From Actinomadura luteofluorescens (GTDB lineage: Bacteria > Actinomycetota > Actinomycetes > Streptosporangiales > Streptosporangiaceae): a stretch of DNA of 64,000 nucleotides. The notes below the pieces were generated by a model, which saw nothing but the letters and a program-made list of their open reading frames with translations, made no database searches and was not told the DNA's origin. A program made the translations under genes and the position numbers. Positions 16,429-24,797 of this stretch are shown here, piece by piece. The stretch lies in NCBI RefSeq assembly GCF_013409365.1, contig NZ_JACCBA010000001.1, positions 7,378,001 to 7,442,000 of the forward strand. Direction: 5' to 3'. Position 1 is the first letter of the stretch. Each line of letters starts with the position of its first letter.

Positions 16429-17356
16429 GGGCGAGATCCGCGATGTCGTCCTGCCCGAGCCGGGGCCGGGGGAGGTGCTCGTCCGGACGCTGTTCTCGGG
16501 CGTGAGCCGCGGCACCGAGGCGATCGTGTTCCGCGGCGGCGTCCCGCCGAACCAGCACGCCATCATGCGGGCGCCGTTCCAGGACGGGGCGTTCCCCGGC
16601 CCGGTCAAGTACGGGTACCTGAACGTCGGCGTGGTCGAGCACGGCCCCGCCGAGCTGGCCGGGCGCACGGTGTTCTGCCTCTACCCGCACCAGACCCGGT
16701 ACGTCGTCCCGGCGAGCGCGGTCAGCGCCGTCCCGGACGGTGTCCCGCCGGAGCGGGCCGTCCTCGCCGGGACGGTGGAGACGGCCGTCAACGCGCTGTG
16801 GGACGCGGCGCCGCTCGTCGGCGACCGCATCGCCGTGGTCGGCGCCGGGATGGTCGGCTGCTCGGTCGCGGGCGTCCTAGCGGGGTTCCCCGGGTGCCGC
16901 GTCCAGCTGGTCGACACCGACCCGTCCCGCGCGGACGTCGCGCGGGCGCTCGGCGTCGGGTTCGCCCATCCCGACCAGGCCGAGGGCGGCTGCGACCTCG
17001 TCGTCCACGCGAGCGCGACCGAGGCCGGGCTCGCCCGGTCGCTGGAGCTGCTCGCGCCGGAGGGCGAGGTGATCGAGCTGAGCTGGTACGGCGACCGGCG
17101 GGTCAGCGTCCCACTGGGGGAGTTCTTCCACTCGCGGCGGCTGACGATCCGGGGCAGCCAGGTCGGCGCCGTCCCGCCGTCCCGCCGGTCGCGCCGCGGC
17201 TTCGCCGACCGGATCGCGCTCGCGCTGCGGCTGCTCGCCGACCCCGCGTTCGGCGAGCTGATCACCGGGGAGAGCCCGTTCGCCGAGCTGCCGCGGCTGA
17301 TGCCGCGCCTCGCGGGCGGGGAGCTGCCCGCCCTGTGCCACCGGATCGCGTACTGA
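16385..17356 (+). CDS. Zinc-type alcohol dehydrogenase-like oxidoreductase
   Basis: Medium-chain dehydrogenase fold, 323 aa. The N-terminal catalytic domain is shortened and lacks the structural-zinc cysteine cluster of ordinary alcohol dehydrogenases; the region SGVSRGTEAIVFRG is typical of bacterial 'zinc-binding dehydrogenase' relatives. The NAD(P)-binding glycine motif is VVGAGMVGCSVAG (about residues 148-160). GGGAGGGG precedes the ATG. It probably oxidises or reduces a pathway intermediate. It is encoded within the GTP-derived cluster, on the same strand as its neighbours. Confidence 0.85.
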   Translation: MERDARAFWIRSPGEGEIRDVVLPEPGPGEVLVRTLFSGVSRGTEAIVFRGGVPPNQHAIMRAPFQDGAFPGPVKYGYLNVGVVEHGPAELAGRTVFCLYPHQTRYVVPASAVSAVPDGVPPERAVLAGTVETAVNALWDAAPLVGDRIAVVGAGMVGCSVAGVLAGFPGCRVQLVDTDPSRADVARALGVGFAHPDQAEGGCDLVVHASATEAGLARSLELLAPEGEVIELSWYGDRRVSVPLGEFFHSRRLTIRGSQVGAVPPSRRSRRGFADRIALALRLLADPAFGELITGESPFAELPRLMPRLAGGELPALCHRIAY

Positions 17357-17398
17357 GGCGGACCGCCCGCCGAGACCGCTCACTGAGGAGGACGTTCG

Positions 17399-17797
17399 TT
17401 GTTCGCCATCACCGTCCGCGACCACGTCATGATCGCGCACAGCTTCCGCGGCGAGGTCTTCGGGCCCGCGCAGCACCTGCACGGCGCGACGTTCGTCGTG
17501 GACGCGACGTTTCGCCGGGCGGACCTGGACCCGGACGGCATCGTCGTCGACATCGGGCTCGCCACCCGCGAGCTGGGCGAGGTCCTGGGCGCGCTGAACT
17601 ACCGCAACCTGGACGACGAGCCCGACTTCGCCGGGGTCAACACCTCGACGGAGTTCCTCGCCAAGGTCGTCGCCGACCGGCTCGCTGACCGGGTGCGCGC
17701 CGGGGCGCTCGGCGCGAACGCCGCCGGGCTGGCCGGCATCACGGTGACGCTGCACGAGTCGCACGTCGCCTGGGCCAGTTACGAGCGCGAGCTGTGA
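17399..17797 (+). CDS. 6-Pyruvoyl-tetrahydropterin synthase homologue with a degenerate active site
   Basis: T-fold protein of 132 aa in the PTPS/QueD family. The pterin-anchoring Glu is kept (Glu120 in TLHESH). His14 and His28 match two zinc ligands, but the third is Ala30 (HGA for HGH). The catalytic Cys-Asp-His set is replaced by Ala24, Asn67 and Tyr68. It can probably bind a pterin- or pyrimidine-like ligand but cannot do standard PTPS chemistry. This resembles S. coelicolor SCO6650, whose structure was reported to lack zinc and the triad. The TTG start has GGAGG seven bases upstream, and the stop overlaps the glycosyltransferase GTG. Confidence 0.85.
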   Translation: MFAITVRDHVMIAHSFRGEVFGPAQHLHGATFVVDATFRRADLDPDGIVVDIGLATRELGEVLGALNYRNLDDEPDFAGVNTSTEFLAKVVADRLADRVRAGALGANAAGLAGITVTLHESHVAWASYEREL

Positions 17798-18867
17798 CGG
17801 CCCGCGAGGTGTGGATGCTCGTCCCGGGCGGCGTCGACGACCCCGCCGCCCCGAGCGGAGGCAACCGCTACGACCGGCGGCTGTGCGAGGAGTTCGCGGC
17901 GTCCGGGCGTCCCGTCCGGGAACTGGCGGTGCCCGGCGCGTGGCCGCGGCCGGACGAGGCCGCCCGCGCCGGGCTGGGGCGCGCGCTCGCCGCGCTGCCC
18001 GACGGGTCCGTCGTCCTGATGGACGGGCTGGTGGCCTGCGGCGTCCCGGACGTCGTCGTCCCGGAGGCGGGGCGGCTGCGGCTCGCCGTCCTCGTCCACC
18101 TCCCGCTGGCGGACGAACCCGGACAGGCTGACCTGAACGCGGGCGAACGCGAGGTACTGGAGGCGGCCGGGGCCGTCGTCGCGACCAGCCCGTGGGCCCG
18201 GGACCACCTGATCGCCCACCACGGCCTGGAGCCGTCCCGCGTCCACGCCGTCGCCCCGGGCACCGATCCCGCGCCGCTCGCGTCCGGCACCGACGGGGCG
18301 GCGGGCCTGCTGTGCGTGGCGTCGGTGACCCCGCGCAAGGGGCACGACGTCCTCATCGAGGCGCTCGCCAACGTCGCGCACCTGGCGTGGGACTGCGAAT
18401 GCGTCGGGCCGCTGGGCGGCGACGCCGAACACGTCGCGCGGGTGCGCCGGCTGATCGGCGGGCACCGCCTCGACGGGCGCGTCGCGCTGACGGGGCCGCT
18501 GGCCGGCAAGCGGCTGGACGACGCCTACGCCGGCGCCGACCTGCTCGTCCTGGCGTCCCGCGCGGAGACGTTCGGGATGGTCGTGACCGAGGCGCTGGCA
18601 CGCGGCATCCCGGTGCTCGCGACCTCGGTGGACGGGGTCCCGGACACGCTGGGCTGGGATCCGTCGGGGAGCGTCCCGGGCATGCTCGTCCCGCCGGACG
18701 ACCCCGTCGCGCTGGGCGCGGCGCTGCGCCGCTGGCTCGTCGAACCGGAGTTGCGCGAACGGCTGCGCGCCTCCGCCCGGCTGCGGCGCGGCGCGCTGCC
18801 CGGCTGGGACGACACAGCCCGCCGCATGGGAACCGTCTTGTCGAAGCTGCGAAGGGAGGCGCCGTGA
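17794..18867 (+). CDS. GT4-type glycosyltransferase
   Basis: GT-B fold glycosyltransferase of 357 aa. The N-terminal acceptor domain starts with [13 protein letters not shown]. The C-terminal donor domain has [20 protein letters not shown] and the E-x7-E-type stretch [20 protein letters not shown] that binds the nucleotide-sugar. Sugar donor and acceptor are unknown; context suggests glycosylation of the GTP-derived intermediate or of a lipid carrier. The GTG at 17794 overlaps the upstream TGA, and its own TGA overlaps the methyltransferase GTG. Confidence 0.9.
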   Translation: MTAREVWMLVPGGVDDPAAPSGGNRYDRRLCEEFAASGRPVRELAVPGAWPRPDEAARAGLGRALAALPDGSVVLMDGLVACGVPDVVVPEAGRLRLAVLVHLPLADEPGQADLNAGEREVLEAAGAVVATSPWARDHLIAHHGLEPSRVHAVAPGTDPAPLASGTDGAAGLLCVASVTPRKGHDVLIEALANVAHLAWDCECVGPLGGDAEHVARVRRLIGGHRLDGRVALTGPLAGKRLDDAYAGADLLVLASRAETFGMVVTEALARGIPVLATSVDGVPDTLGWDPSGSVPGMLVPPDDPVALGAALRRWLVEPELRERLRASARLRRGALPGWDDTARRMGTVLSKLRREAP

Positions 18868-19691
18868 CCGGGGTCGAGGCGCGGGGAGGCGCTGTGACGG
18901 GGTTCGATCCGACCTGGCTGGAACTGCGCGAAGGCGCGGACGCGACGGCGCGCGCCGCGGAACTGCTCGACCCGCTCCGCGCCGCGCTCCCGCCCGGCGG
19001 GCCGCTGGTCATCTGGGACCTCGGGTGCGGCACCGGCTCCCAGGGGCGCTGGCTGGCGGGACGGCTTCGCGGCCCGCAGCACTGGATCCTGCATGACAGC
19101 GATCCGCGCCTGCTCGACCGCGCCCGCGCGAGCACCTACACCACCGCCGACGGGACGCCCGCGACGGTCGAGACGCGCGCCGGCGGCATCGGCGCGCTCC
19201 GTGCGTCCGACCTGGTGGGCGCGTCGCTCGTCACCGCGTCCGCGCTGCTGGACGTGCTCACCGCCGCCGAGGTCGAGGCGATCGCCGCCGCGGCGGACTG
19301 CCCGGCGCTGCTCACCCTCTCGGTCGTCGGGCGCGTCCGGCTCTCCCCGTCCGAGCCGCTCGACGCCGAGTTCGCCGCCGCCTTCGACGCCCACCAGCGG
19401 CGCGGCGGGCTTCTCGGGCCGGGCGCCGTCGCCGCCGCGACCCGGGCGTTCGGCCGCCGCGGCGCGTCCGTCCAGGCGCGCCCGAGCCCGTGGCGGCTCG
19501 GCCCCGGCCAGGCCGCGCTGACCGCCGAGTGGCTGCGCGGCTGGGTCGCCGCCGCCGTCGAGCAGCGACCGGACCTGGCGCCCTTCGCCGAGGACTACCT
19601 CGGCCGCCGCCTCACCGAATGCGCCGCCGGGCGCCTCACCGCCGAGGTCCACCACGTCGACCTGCTCGTCCTCCCCGGGAGCGCCTCGTGA
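18864..19691 (+). CDS. SAM-dependent class I methyltransferase
   Basis: About 275 aa. The SAM-binding glycine loop is VIWDLGCGTGSQGRWLAG (about residues 47-64), with an acidic motif further on in WILHDSDPRLL. The C-terminal half is less conserved and probably sets the substrate. There are two equally good starts: GTG at 18864 (overlapping the previous stop, GGGAGG upstream) and GTG at 18894 (GGGGAGG upstream), produced by a local duplication of the start region. I give the longer form. It is coupled by GTGA to the next gene. Confidence 0.85.
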   Translation: MTGVEARGGAVTGFDPTWLELREGADATARAAELLDPLRAALPPGGPLVIWDLGCGTGSQGRWLAGRLRGPQHWILHDSDPRLLDRARASTYTTADGTPATVETRAGGIGALRASDLVGASLVTASALLDVLTAAEVEAIAAAADCPALLTLSVVGRVRLSPSEPLDAEFAAAFDAHQRRGGLLGPGAVAAATRAFGRRGASVQARPSPWRLGPGQAALTAEWLRGWVAAAVEQRPDLAPFAEDYLGRRLTECAAGRLTAEVHHVDLLVLPGSAS

Positions 19692-20617
19692 CGAAGTACC
19701 TGCCCTGGCTGCGCCTCCTCGTCGGGCTGGGCATCCTCACCGCGCTGCTGTGGTGGCACAGCACGGACGCGTTCGTGGACGCGCTCCACGCCGTGGACGC
19801 CGGGGCCGTGGCCGTCGCGCTCCTCCTGGGCCTGCTGACCACCGTGCTCAGCGCGGCCCGCTGGTGGCTGGTCGCGAGGCGGCTCGGCCTGAGCCTTCCG
19901 CTCGGCGGGGCCGTCGCGGACTACTACCGGTCCCAGTTCCTCAACGCCGTGCTGCCCGCGGGGGTGCTCGGGGACGTCCACCGCGCGGTGAGCCACGGGC
20001 ACCGGTCGGGCGACGTCGCCCGCGGCGTGCGGGCCGTGTTCCTCGAACGCGTCGCGGGCCAGGGAGTCGCGATCGTCGCGGGCGCCGCCGCGCTGCTCGC
20101 CCACCCCGCGCTGGTGTCGGCGATGGCGCCCGCGCTGGTCCCGGCGGCGGGCGTCCTGGTGCTGGTGCTGGTCCTCGCCCGGTGGCGGCGCCGGTCGCTG
20201 GCGCCGGCGTTCGCGGACGTGCGCGCCGCCCTGCGCGCCTGGCCGGCGATCGTGGGGCTGTCGGCCGCGGCGCTGGCGGGGCACCTGGCCCTGTTCGTGG
20301 TCGCCGCCCGCCTCGTCGGCGCGACGGCCCCGCTGCTCACCCTCCTGCCGCTGCTCCTGCTGGCGCTCCTGGTGATGGTGCTGCCGGTGAACGTCGGCGG
20401 CTGGGGCCCGCGCGAGGCCGTCCTCGCCCTGGCGTTCGGCGCGGCCGGGCTCGGCTCAGCGCAGGGCCTGACCGTCTCCGTCGTGTACGGGGTGCTCACC
20501 TTCATCGCGGCCCTGCCGGGCGCGGCGGCCCTGCTGCTGAAGCACCGCGAGGACGTCCCCGAACGACTCGACGAAGCTCCGCAGCGTCTCCCGGCCCTTG
20601 CCGGCGCTGGCCAGTGA
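19688..20617 (+). CDS. UPF0104 / lysylphosphatidylglycerol-synthase-like membrane protein
   Basis: Polytopic membrane protein, 309 aa, with about eight hydrophobic segments beginning LRLLVGLGILTALLW. The family hallmarks are the conserved QFLNAVLPAGVLGDVHRA and the late VLPVNVGGWGPREAVLA. Relatives include the flippase-like domain of MprF and AglD-type proteins that handle lipid-linked sugars. Here it may move or act on a glycolipid made by the upstream glycosyltransferase and phosphotransferase. The last 162 bases overlap the 3' end of the convergent creatininase gene, so the C-terminal tail (after LLLKHRED) is poorly constrained. Confidence 0.82.
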   Translation: MTKYLPWLRLLVGLGILTALLWWHSTDAFVDALHAVDAGAVAVALLLGLLTTVLSAARWWLVARRLGLSLPLGGAVADYYRSQFLNAVLPAGVLGDVHRAVSHGHRSGDVARGVRAVFLERVAGQGVAIVAGAAALLAHPALVSAMAPALVPAAGVLVLVLVLARWRRRSLAPAFADVRAALRAWPAIVGLSAAALAGHLALFVVAARLVGATAPLLTLLPLLLLALLVMVLPVNVGGWGPREAVLALAFGAAGLGSAQGLTVSVVYGVLTFIAALPGAAALLLKHREDVPERLDEAPQRLPALAGAGQ

Positions 20618-21217
20618 CGGCCGCCCGACGACACCGGAGGTCGTGTAGGCCGCCATTCCCGTCGTCAGGAGGTGCCGCCTTTCGTCGGCCAGGTGGTCGG
20701 CGGTCTGGTACCCGTCCCGCACCAGCTCCGGGTGGGCGTACAGCAGGATGGAGGTCTCCAGCTCCCCGGCGTGCATGTCGCTGACGGCGGGAGTCTCGGC
20801 GCCGGCCGCCCTCTCCGCCGCCTCCCAGTGCTCCAGCGCGGGGAACAGGGCCATGTCGCCGCGCGCCTCCTGGACGACGTTGCCGAGCACGTAGTTGCCC
20901 CCGTGCCCGTTGACCAGCACGAGCTTGGGGACGCCCGCCCGGCGCAGCGACTCGGCGACGTCCCTGACCACCGCGTACAGGGTCGCCGCCGAGATGCTCA
21001 CCGTCCCGGGCCAGTCGGCGTGCTCATGCGAGCACGAGATCGTCACTGGCGGGAGCGTCCGCACCGGGTACGCCTTCGCGATCTCCGCCGCGATCGTGCA
21101 CGCGATCACCGTGTCCGTCGCGAGCGGGAGGAACGGGCCGTGCTGCTCGTGGCTCCCGATCGGCAGGACCGCCACGGGGACGTCCGGGACCTCGGGACTC
21201 GTGTGCGTCGGCAGCAT
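20456..21217 (-). CDS. Creatininase-family amidohydrolase
   Basis: Metal-dependent hydrolase of 253 aa. Metal ligands are visible in IGSHEQHGPFLPLATDT, VNGHGGN and DMHAGELETS. The family includes creatininase, MftE-type peptidases and the archaeal FAPy deformylase ArfB. Next to a GTP cyclohydrolase homologue predicted to yield a formylated pyrimidine, an ArfB-like deformylase role is attractive but is inference. It is transcribed towards the cluster. Its start lies 194 bases inside the upstream PAP2 gene in another frame, and its end overlaps UPF0104 by 162 bases. The N-terminus from VAVLPIGS onward is essential to the fold, so a much later start is unlikely. Confidence 0.85.
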   Translation of the reverse strand: MLPTHTSPEVPDVPVAVLPIGSHEQHGPFLPLATDTVIACTIAAEIAKAYPVRTLPPVTISCSHEHADWPGTVSISAATLYAVVRDVAESLRRAGVPKLVLVNGHGGNYVLGNVVQEARGDMALFPALEHWEAAERAAGAETPAVSDMHAGELETSILLYAHPELVRDGYQTADHLADERRHLLTTGMAAYTTSGVVGRPSLASAGKGRETLRSFVESFGDVLAVLQQQGRRARQGRDEGEHPVHDGDGQALR

Positions 21218-21941
21218 GATTCACAGCTTGCCGCATCCGCCCGGCCAGGGAAACCAGCGCCATGGCGCCGGCCAGCAGGAGCGCGGCGACGATCCCGTCC
21301 GTCCAGTAGTGGTTGGCCGTCACGACCACCACGAGGACCGTGAGCGGCGCGTGCAGCGCGACGACCCACCGCCACCGGCTCCGCGACACCCGCACCACCG
21401 CCACGGCCACCAGGATCGCCCACCCGATGTGCAGCGACGGCATGGCCGCGTACTGGTTGGCGATCCCGTCCGCCGCCGCCGGATAGGCCGACGGGCCCAC
21501 CGTCAGCATCGTGTCCACGGCCCCGATCCCCGCCAGGCGGGGCGGCGCCAGCGGGAACATCGTGTGCACCACGAGCCCGGCCGCCGTCAGCGCCACCAAT
21601 TCGTTCCGCACCCGCGCATAGGACGACCTGTGCCGCACGTAGAGCCAGATCAGCAGCAATGCCGTTCCGGGGAAATGGACGCTCACGTAATAGATATTGG
21701 CGAGGAGCGCCGCGTGGTCCCAACCGAGCGCCCAATGCTGGAATCCGACCTCGCTCGGCAGCCATTCCCGCTCGAACCCCCACAGGAGGTGCGCGTTCGC
21801 CATCGCCTGCCCGGGGCCCTGCTCGATCAGCGTCCGGCCCCACTTGTAGAAGGCGAACAGGACCGCCAGCAGCCCCATTTCGGTGAGCAGCGGCCTCAAC
21901 CGGCCGCGCACCGCCCCGCCCACTGCCGCTCCGCCCACCAT
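21024..21941 (-). CDS. PAP2-superfamily membrane phosphatase/transferase (AUR1-like)
   Basis: Polytopic protein of about 305 aa. The PAP2 active-site elements are PSLHIGW and ANHYWTDG; the early NIYYVSVHFPG and the missing classic KX6RP motif place it with the inositolphosphotransferase-like subgroup. The start is the ATG at 21941 with GGGAGG just upstream; the reading to 22067 lacks a ribosome-binding site. No stop occurs until 21024, so the Arg/Pro-rich last ~65 residues come from reading into the creatininase gene in another frame. It may dephosphorylate or transfer a headgroup related to the neighbouring pathway. Confidence 0.82.
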   Translation of the reverse strand: MVGGAAVGGAVRGRLRPLLTEMGLLAVLFAFYKWGRTLIEQGPGQAMANAHLLWGFEREWLPSEVGFQHWALGWDHAALLANIYYVSVHFPGTALLLIWLYVRHRSSYARVRNELVALTAAGLVVHTMFPLAPPRLAGIGAVDTMLTVGPSAYPAAADGIANQYAAMPSLHIGWAILVAVAVVRVSRSRWRWVVALHAPLTVLVVVVTANHYWTDGIVAALLLAGAMALVSLAGRMRQAVNHAADAHESRGPGRPRGGPADREPRAARPVPPARDGHGDRVHDRGGDREGVPGADAPASDDLVLA

Positions 21942-22100
21942 CGTGCCTCCCAGCCCGGTCGTCCCCGTCCAATGACAACCCTCGCGTCTGACATTTCCGG
22001 AGACACTGGGTTCAGCTACCCGATCATGGGAGGTAAAACCCACCCCAGGTGGTGGGGTTGACTCCACCCCCTGACGTGGATTCCGGCCCGGCGGCGCCGG

Positions 22101-23573
22101 TCATTTGCAGTCGAACTCCTTGGTGGCCCCGGTGCTCAGCGTGCAGTCCAGCGGCCACGCCTGCCCGGAGACCCCGTGGAAGGTGAGATGCCACTGGCCG
22201 CCCGTGTCGCGCAGCATCGCGTAGCCGTGAACGCCCCGCGAGACCGAGTGCTGCACGGTCTGGCCGTCGACGTTCTTGCCCGTCACCTTGGTGTCGTCCG
22301 GCGGCGTGTCGAGCGTCGTCCCGGACGAGCCGACGGTCAGCTGCGGAGGACGCGAGCTGTTGAGGAAGTCGAGCATCTGGTACAGGTGCACGTGCCCGGA
22401 CATCACGAGGTCGATGTTGCCGGCCAGCGCCCCCTTCGCCGTCTGCCCGACCGCGCTGGCCAGCGTCGGGTTGATCCACGTCACGGCGCCGGACGAGGCC
22501 CGCTTGACCATCCACAGCGGCTTGTGGGTGATGAGGAAGTAGTCGTGCGTCGGATGGTTGGCGGCCAGGGCGTTCACCTCGTCGAACCATTTCGCGTACT
22601 GGGCGGCCTGCGCCTGGTCCGGCTTGTTCCTCTCACTCGCCGAACTGGAGTCGAACAGCACGAAGTGCAACGTGCCCGCATTGATCTGGACGGGCTCCGT
22701 CTGGGTCTGCGGCACCGAGAAGCACTCGTTGTTCTTCTGGGGGACCGTGGCGAAATAGCGGAACCATTCGGCGCCCCGTCCCACTTTTCCGGGCGTGCAG
22801 ACCTCGTGGTTGCCGCGCGCGAAGACGAAGGGCGCCTCGGCGAGCAGGGCCTGGGCAGGGCGCAGGAAGTCCTTGATGAGGCACCTCCAGTCGGCGGCCT
22901 GCCCCTGGCTGTCACACCCCGGGGTGGCGTCGTTCGCGCCTTCCGGCGTCTCCCGGTACACGTAGTCGCCGACGTGGACGACGAGGTCCGGGCGGGACTG
23001 CGCCGCCGCGTGCACGGAGAGCGGCTCCAGCGGCCAGTTCTTCTGGCAGTCCTGGTTCTGCGCGGCGCCGACCGTGGGCGAGGTGACCTCGCATCCCGCG
23101 TCCCCGATCACCGCGACGCTGCGCGGGCGCCCGTTCACCGGCCACTCGGGCAGCGGAAGCTGGAGATTCCCCGGATACACGGTGGCCGCCACGGTCGTGG
23201 ACGGCTCGATCAACGCGTTGCTCGCCCCGTCCGGGACGGGCGCCACGCAGAAGGTCGTCGGAAACTGCTGGAGCCCGCCACCGGTGACGTAAGGGTCGCT
23301 GACCTTTCTCAGAACCGCGGTCTGCACCTTGCCGCCCACGGTGTACTGCAAGGTGGGGCAGTGCCCGGCGGGCTTCTCGGTGGTGGCGAACCGGACCTCG
23401 GTCGTGTGGCTCGTCCCGTTCACCAACTGTGTCCAGGCCCACGCCTCGCCGTTCTTCCCCACGCCGGGCGGCGTGGGCTTGGCGGCCGGGCTCGGGGCGG
23501 ACTGCGCGAGCCCGGACATCACGGCGATCAGCAGTCCCACGACGCCCACCACCGCCGCAGCTATTCGCGACAT
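22101..23573 (-). CDS. Secreted calcineurin-like metallophosphoesterase
   Basis: Exported protein of 490 aa. The signal peptide runs MSRIAAAVVGVVGLLIAVMSG with a cut near AQSA. After a beta domain of about 145 residues, the metallophosphoesterase motifs follow in order: IGDAGC, HVGDYVYRE, ARGNHEV, THKPLW and SGHVHLY. It should hydrolyse phosphate mono- or diesters outside the cell. Seven or more cysteines are consistent with extracellular disulfides. It appears monocistronic, and no PHO-box-like repeat was recognised upstream. Confidence 0.9.
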   Translation of the reverse strand: MSRIAAAVVGVVGLLIAVMSGLAQSAPSPAAKPTPPGVGKNGEAWAWTQLVNGTSHTTEVRFATTEKPAGHCPTLQYTVGGKVQTAVLRKVSDPYVTGGGLQQFPTTFCVAPVPDGASNALIEPSTTVAATVYPGNLQLPLPEWPVNGRPRSVAVIGDAGCEVTSPTVGAAQNQDCQKNWPLEPLSVHAAAQSRPDLVVHVGDYVYRETPEGANDATPGCDSQGQAADWRCLIKDFLRPAQALLAEAPFVFARGNHEVCTPGKVGRGAEWFRYFATVPQKNNECFSVPQTQTEPVQINAGTLHFVLFDSSSASERNKPDQAQAAQYAKWFDEVNALAANHPTHDYFLITHKPLWMVKRASSGAVTWINPTLASAVGQTAKGALAGNIDLVMSGHVHLYQMLDFLNSSRPPQLTVGSSGTTLDTPPDDTKVTGKNVDGQTVQHSVSRGVHGYAMLRDTGGQWHLTFHGVSGQAWPLDCTLSTGATKEFDCK

Positions 23574-23757
23574 AAAACCAGGTATCCCATCAGATCAAGA
23601 AAAATGGACTAATCGGACGCCTTTCCATTCGACGCCCGACGCCGCTCGATCTGCCCTGGTTGTCCGCCACCATGTCAATTGCCGCGTGCGGTGTTGTTCA
23701 AGATATCTTCGCCCGATCCCAAGCCCGGCCGCGCCCTCGGGTAAGGCGCGAATCGTC

Positions 23758-24705
23758 CTACGGGCGGGGGATGGCGACCGCTTCGTACGCGACACCGGGA
23801 GTCGGCCCCGTGGCGAAGAACCGGATGTTGGGGAGGTACAGCCGCGAGCCGAAGGCGGCCACGGTCGTCGGCAGGGCGAACCGGGCATCCGTCACCCGCC
23901 GCACGACACGGCCCTCGGTTCCCGCCGCGTTCAGACGCAGGACGGCCACGGTGTTGAGCCGGTTCTGCACCGCGTACAACGTCCGTCCTTGCAGCAGCAG
24001 GCCGTCGCCCTCCGGCAGCGACTCTCCGTGCAGGTCCACCCTGCGCGTCCTGCCGGCCGGGTCGACGCGGAAGAGCCCACCGGTGTTCGACTGCACGACG
24101 ATCAGTCCCCGCCCGTCCGGCGTCGCCGTGATGCCGTTGGCGTTGAACCCGGCGCTGCCGGGGCTGTCGGGACCGCCCTGGTAGACGAGGTCGCCGGTGA
24201 GCGGCACGCGCACCACGTCCGAGGGCAGCCGACCGCCGTCGAGCGGCAGCTTGTAGAGCACCGGATTGGTGGAGTCGGTGAACCACGCGGCGCCCTGCGC
24301 GAGGATGACGTCGTTGACGAACGACGGGCCGCCGGCCAGCCGGTAGGACGCCAGCACCCGGCCGGTACGGGCATCGAGGACGCGAGCGTCACCTCCCGCC
24401 CCGCCGGCCACGAACACCCGTCCGCGCGCATCGCTCTTCAATCCAAGAGCCTGCGTACCGGGCCCGCGGCTGAGGATCGCGCCGCGCCCCGTCCGCAGGT
24501 CGGCGCGGTAGACCGAGCCATCGGCCATGGACCCGACGTAGGCGACCGGCCCGGGACCGGTCGCGATGCCCTCGGGCTGGAACCCGTCCGGCAGCCGGAT
24601 CGTGGTCGGGTACGCGGCCGCCTCGCCCTCGGCGGCCCGCGCCGGCGCGCCCATCGCGGCGGCCAGCCCGAACACCAGAACGGCAGAGATCATCTCACGT
24701 CGCAC
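23758..24705 (-). CDS. Secreted SMP-30/gluconolactonase-like beta-propeller protein
   Basis: Exported beta-propeller protein, about 315 aa. The GTG at 24705 is chosen because AAAGGAT lies just upstream; the signal peptide then ends near APARAA. Repeated blades with GI.T..G...Y and N.I...dG patterns (for example FNANGITATPDGRGLIVV) resemble SMP-30 and NHL-like propellers. The enzymatic activity, if any, is unknown; similar genes are sometimes annotated 'superoxide dismutase' without support. It is divergent from a MarR gene and shares an operator region with it, so that regulator very probably controls it. Confidence 0.8.
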   Translation of the reverse strand: MRREMISAVLVFGLAAAMGAPARAAEGEAAAYPTTIRLPDGFQPEGIATGPGPVAYVGSMADGSVYRADLRTGRGAILSRGPGTQALGLKSDARGRVFVAGGAGGDARVLDARTGRVLASYRLAGGPSFVNDVILAQGAAWFTDSTNPVLYKLPLDGGRLPSDVVRVPLTGDLVYQGGPDSPGSAGFNANGITATPDGRGLIVVQSNTGGLFRVDPAGRTRRVDLHGESLPEGDGLLLQGRTLYAVQNRLNTVAVLRLNAAGTEGRVVRRVTDARFALPTTVAAFGSRLYLPNIRFFATGPTPGVAYEAVAIPRP

Positions 24706-24714
24706 GACGAATCC

Positions 24715-24789
24715 TTTCAACGTTGAAATGTTCAACACTGAAGACGCTAGGCCGGGTGCTACCTTGATGTCAAACAGTTCAACGTTGAG
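24715..24789. promoter_or_regulatory. Triple MarR-type operator in a divergent promoter
   Basis: Three copies of a TTCAACGTTGAA-type dyad: a perfect 14-mer TTTCAACGTTGAAA at 24715-24728, an imperfect TTCAACACTGAA at 24731-24742 and TTCAACGTTGAG at 24778-24789. The first overlaps the ribosome-binding site of the propeller gene and the third abuts the MarR start, so both genes should be repressed. Confidence 0.82.
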
Positions 24790-24797
24790 AGGTGCTC

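Noticed and set aside
22068-22100. Extension of the PAP2 gene start to 22067 or beyond
   Set aside because: No ribosome-binding site there, whereas GGGAGG stands directly before the ATG at 21941.
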